Source: Pseudisothecium myosuroides
Lineage: Eukaryota; Streptophyta; Bryopsida; Hypnales; Lembophyllaceae
Direction of reading: 5' to 3'
Length of the DNA stretch: 64,000 nt
Assembly (NCBI GenBank): GCA_951799445.1
Contig: OX637287.1
Span: forward strand, 19,778,224 to 19,842,223
In this document: one piece after another, positions 61,348 to 64,000 of the stretch
Numbering within the stretch: position 1 is the stretch's first letter
Layout of the letters: every line of letters starts with the position of its first letter
Translations under genes and position numbers: made by a program
Notes under the pieces: model-generated
What the model was told of the DNA's origin: nothing
Seen by the model: only the letters and a program-made list of their open reading frames with translations
Databases searched by the model: none

Positions 61348-61875
61348 TTAAAAAAAATTTATTTTCCATTTTGGCGAGCGCACTAAAAAATGGCAATTTT
61401 TGACGATTTCTCTTTAAAACCACCTTTATCCTTTACGGGTTAAATGTAAATGCTATAAATTTTTTATTTGGTCTTTTAGACCAAAGAATACTCGTAAAGA
61501 ACTTGTTGAATGAATGGAGTCACCTAGGGCCTTTTTTTTTCCTGTTCTAATTATATATTGCATGCACCTAAAACATTATAAGTAACAATCAATCAGTCTT
61601 TTCATGCATGTTTGGCCTATTATACAATACTTTTGAACAATTAGTATCCACATCAAGAATAAAATAGGAAAAATATGAACATTAAATTGGTTTAATTTTA
61701 AACCAAATAAAAAAACTAAAGACATACACACAGAATGACAGAATGAAAAAATAAAAGCAAGGTAACATTCTACCAATACAATTTATCATATATTTGATAA
61801 AAAAATGTCTTCTACCCTAAACTAGTACAAATGCATCATTATAAAGAGAATCCTAGTTAAAGGGGCATCAATTAA

Positions 61876-62240
61876 CCCCTACAGTACCAGCATGCAGTTT
61901 TTGGCAACATAGAAATTTTGGACAAGTACCTGTGACTAGAGATTTGCATATTTTAAGTTGAAATTTTAATAGAAGGTGGGGACAAGGAATATCTTTCATA
62001 TGCGCTAAATTTCATGACATTTGGAAATATGAATAAAAAGTTATGGCCAAATATGTTATTTTTTCCCTAGCCGGGCTGTCCGGGCAGATCAGAAAAAATC
62101 ACTTTTTTTAGAAACAAAAACTTGAAGTTGGTTTTCTAGAGTTACATATACGTGGAAAGCTTTGAATCATTACATTTCAATCAATGAGTCAAAAGTTATG
62201 AAGAGTTTTTGTTTGCGGGCAGTTATGGATTCTCTACTGT
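61876..62240. mobile_element. TTAA piggyBac-like element, left end only
   Basis: CCCCTACAGTACCAGCATG follows TTAA at 61872-61875. The interior is the mirror of 5880-6220 (GGCAACATAG, AATAGAAGGTGGGGACAAGG, GGAAAGCTTTGAATCATTAC, TTTGCGGGCAGTTATGG) and stops matching at about 62240. Confidence 0.7.
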
Positions 62241-62244
62241 CGTC

Positions 62245-64000
62245 TTCATTTTTTTCAGCTTTTCTTGTCTATTTGACTCTAGAGTGTAAATAGGGTTACT
62301 CTTTTGTCTTATTTCCATTTGCAAGTCTAATAGATGTGTAAATAATACTTAAGATTTGGAACGGTGGAAATCTTTAGATTTAAAAGAGTCAATTTGCCAT
62401 GATACAAAGAGGGTCAAATAGCCTAGGTAGCTCTTCCTGTGAAGAGTTGTCTTTCAGTTTTGGAACTATAAGTCCAGAGGTTGAATTTCATTGTTTTCAG
62501 TTCATACCAAAGTTGTATGACTCACCTGTGAACTTTGCGCTTATTTGAATATATTTTGTGAGCTTTCAAACTTGTCAAATTGTCTATTCTGCCTGTATGA
62601 GCTGTGTCAATTTGCTGGAGTAAGTCTGCCTGCTTGTGCGTAAAATTGCGGATCATCTAATTGGTTGAAGTGACTTGGCTGTGCTGCGAAGTGCATGGGG
62701 AAACGAGCTGGTCTACTTGGAACGGAACGGCAAGTTGACTAATTCCTTGTATGTGAATTTTGTGAGTATTTGAATTGTATGGAATTGACTCGCTTGTTAA
62801 TTTGTGATACAGCCTGTGTATATGCGGAGTCATCGTCTGCTTGACTGGGCCTGTGAATTTGTGACAGTAGACTAAGTAGAGAGTCTCGTCAATTTGATTA
62901 TGTACTGCTGTGAAAATTGCCGTGAATGTGGAATGGTCATGAAATTAATTAAGAATGTCTTGAAGTGTAAATTGTGAAATACTGGTCTACTTGACTATTT
63001 GAGAAACTGTAAATTATATTGAGCAATAGAATTGTGATCTATGAGTCAAATTGTCTGATTAAATTAGATCAAGTATAACTATTTGTCCATTTGACTGCGA
63101 GTAACATTGTGTATCAACGCTGAGTTACCGGTCTATTTGAATTGTGATCTATTTGTCGAATGCAGCAGTCTAATCGACTGTTTGTTATGGCTGTGAATGT
63201 TTGACGATAAATTGGATTGAATCCAGAATGTTTATATGGTGTATGAAATGAAGTTCAGCCTATGTCAAATTGGTTGTTGAATTAGTCTCGAGTTTAATTA
63301 TGAGTAATTTGAGTATGGAGTCTGTAAGTTTTAACCTGTGTTTGTGAATTGGTTTGTGATCACTGTGGAAGATCAAGCACGGTCAAATTGACTATGGCGA
63401 ACTGATAAACTAAGCGGACTGACTGTGGAGTGTCCCAGTTACTGATGTCAATTTGCATGTCTTTGTGTGCATGTGTGATTAGTTTGTTTAAAGTCTAATT
63501 GACAGATAGAATTTGAATATAATTTCAATTATAAGAATTCATTCCGATCATGTGAATAAACTAATTTGTTTGCAGGGAAATATCGTTGCCTTATCCTTGC
63601 ATCTTGTATTATTTGATCATGTCTAATATCTAGTAATTGTCTAATGGATGCGGGCACCGTCAATATGCACATACAGTCAAGTGAATTGACCAGTTGTAAA
63701 TTCTAAATTAAGCGCTACAACAGTATACTATCGCATTGGTTAAAGTCCCAGATAAGTCTAATTGACGGAAAAGTTGTTTAAATCTAGTTACTGTGGTTGC
63801 AAGTCGATAGAGTCCAATTGCATTACAAAGCAGTTCATCAAGCGAATTGACCAACCCAATTGTTTATAAAATTAAGTTCATTTGAAATCTTAAACTAGGT
63901 CAAATCTCTCATCAAGCATATATATTAGTTGAGATTTGTTCTGGTGGTTGATAGTTTGGTCTAATTGTAAATTCCATAAGTACTAGTCAAGTCGACCATG
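62245..64000. repeat. Region of dispersed, degenerate GTCTAATTGAC-like words
   Basis: No gene or transposon end seen. The segment is full of short related words: GTCTAATTGAC (63493, 63757), GTCAAATTGAC (63381), GTCTACTTGAC (62983), GTCCATTTGAC (63085), GTCTAATCGAC (63169), GTCAATTTG (62889, 63448), with AATTG(T/A) between. They are unevenly spaced. This could be an eroded satellite, a promoter or intron of a gene beyond the window, or a fold-prone DNA. Confidence 0.35.

Overview
This is nuclear DNA of a land plant, most likely a seed-free one (moss or relative). It has spliced genes with GT-AG introns, a DYW-class pentatricopeptide (organelle RNA-editing) protein, a plant aldehyde oxidase, an FLX-family coiled-coil protein and a plant-type MATE transporter. 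Gaps between genes are AT-rich and packed with short non-autonomous DNA transposons. I saw no LTR-retrotransposon coding sequence. The species call is inference.

Genes. (1) At 3-1993 (+) lies the 3' part of an aldehyde oxidase-like molybdoenzyme gene. (2) At 8714-17115 (+) is a locus whose first four exons encode an FLX-type coiled coil and whose last six exons encode a WW domain, a long Gln/Pro-rich linker and an RRM. Exon 4 and the first WW exon join in frame. A 90-nt exon between them ends in an in-frame stop, so the locus could give a 296-residue FLX-like protein or a 797-residue FLX-WW-RRM protein. (3) At 38058-42457 (+) is a seven-exon MATE transporter. Exon-like fragments of an unidentified minus-strand gene lie directly upstream. 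(4) At 45266-47820 (-) is a two-exon PPR-DYW gene with telo-box motifs just upstream.

Mobile DNA. The main novelty is a group of about ten elements that start CCC(C)T, end A(G)GGG and are flanked by TTAA (5144-6225, 22916-23836, 28811-29745, 31686-32656, 32661-32912, 54075-54710, 59882-60525, 60798-61347, plus truncated copies). Two adjacent copies at 31686-32912 can be compared with an empty paralogous site near 42890 that keeps a single TTAA. TTAA duplication and CCC ends are the hallmarks of piggyBac transposons. Other elements are Stowaway/mariner-like (27515-28440), Tc1-like palindromes with TA targets (50774-51601, 55726-57121, 57124-57203), a TAA-target Harbinger-like MITE (5248-5401), a CACTA MITE (53393-53608), a MULE-like MITE (55458-55706) and a decayed TE-type gene (29925-31485, minus).

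The genes show no shared pathway. The region reads as four unrelated plant genes separated by nested transposon fields (2-8 kb, 22-37 kb and 48-62 kb). The 17.1-22 kb stretch is unusually free of recognisable transposons. Coordinates and splice sites were read by eye; no alignment or search was run.
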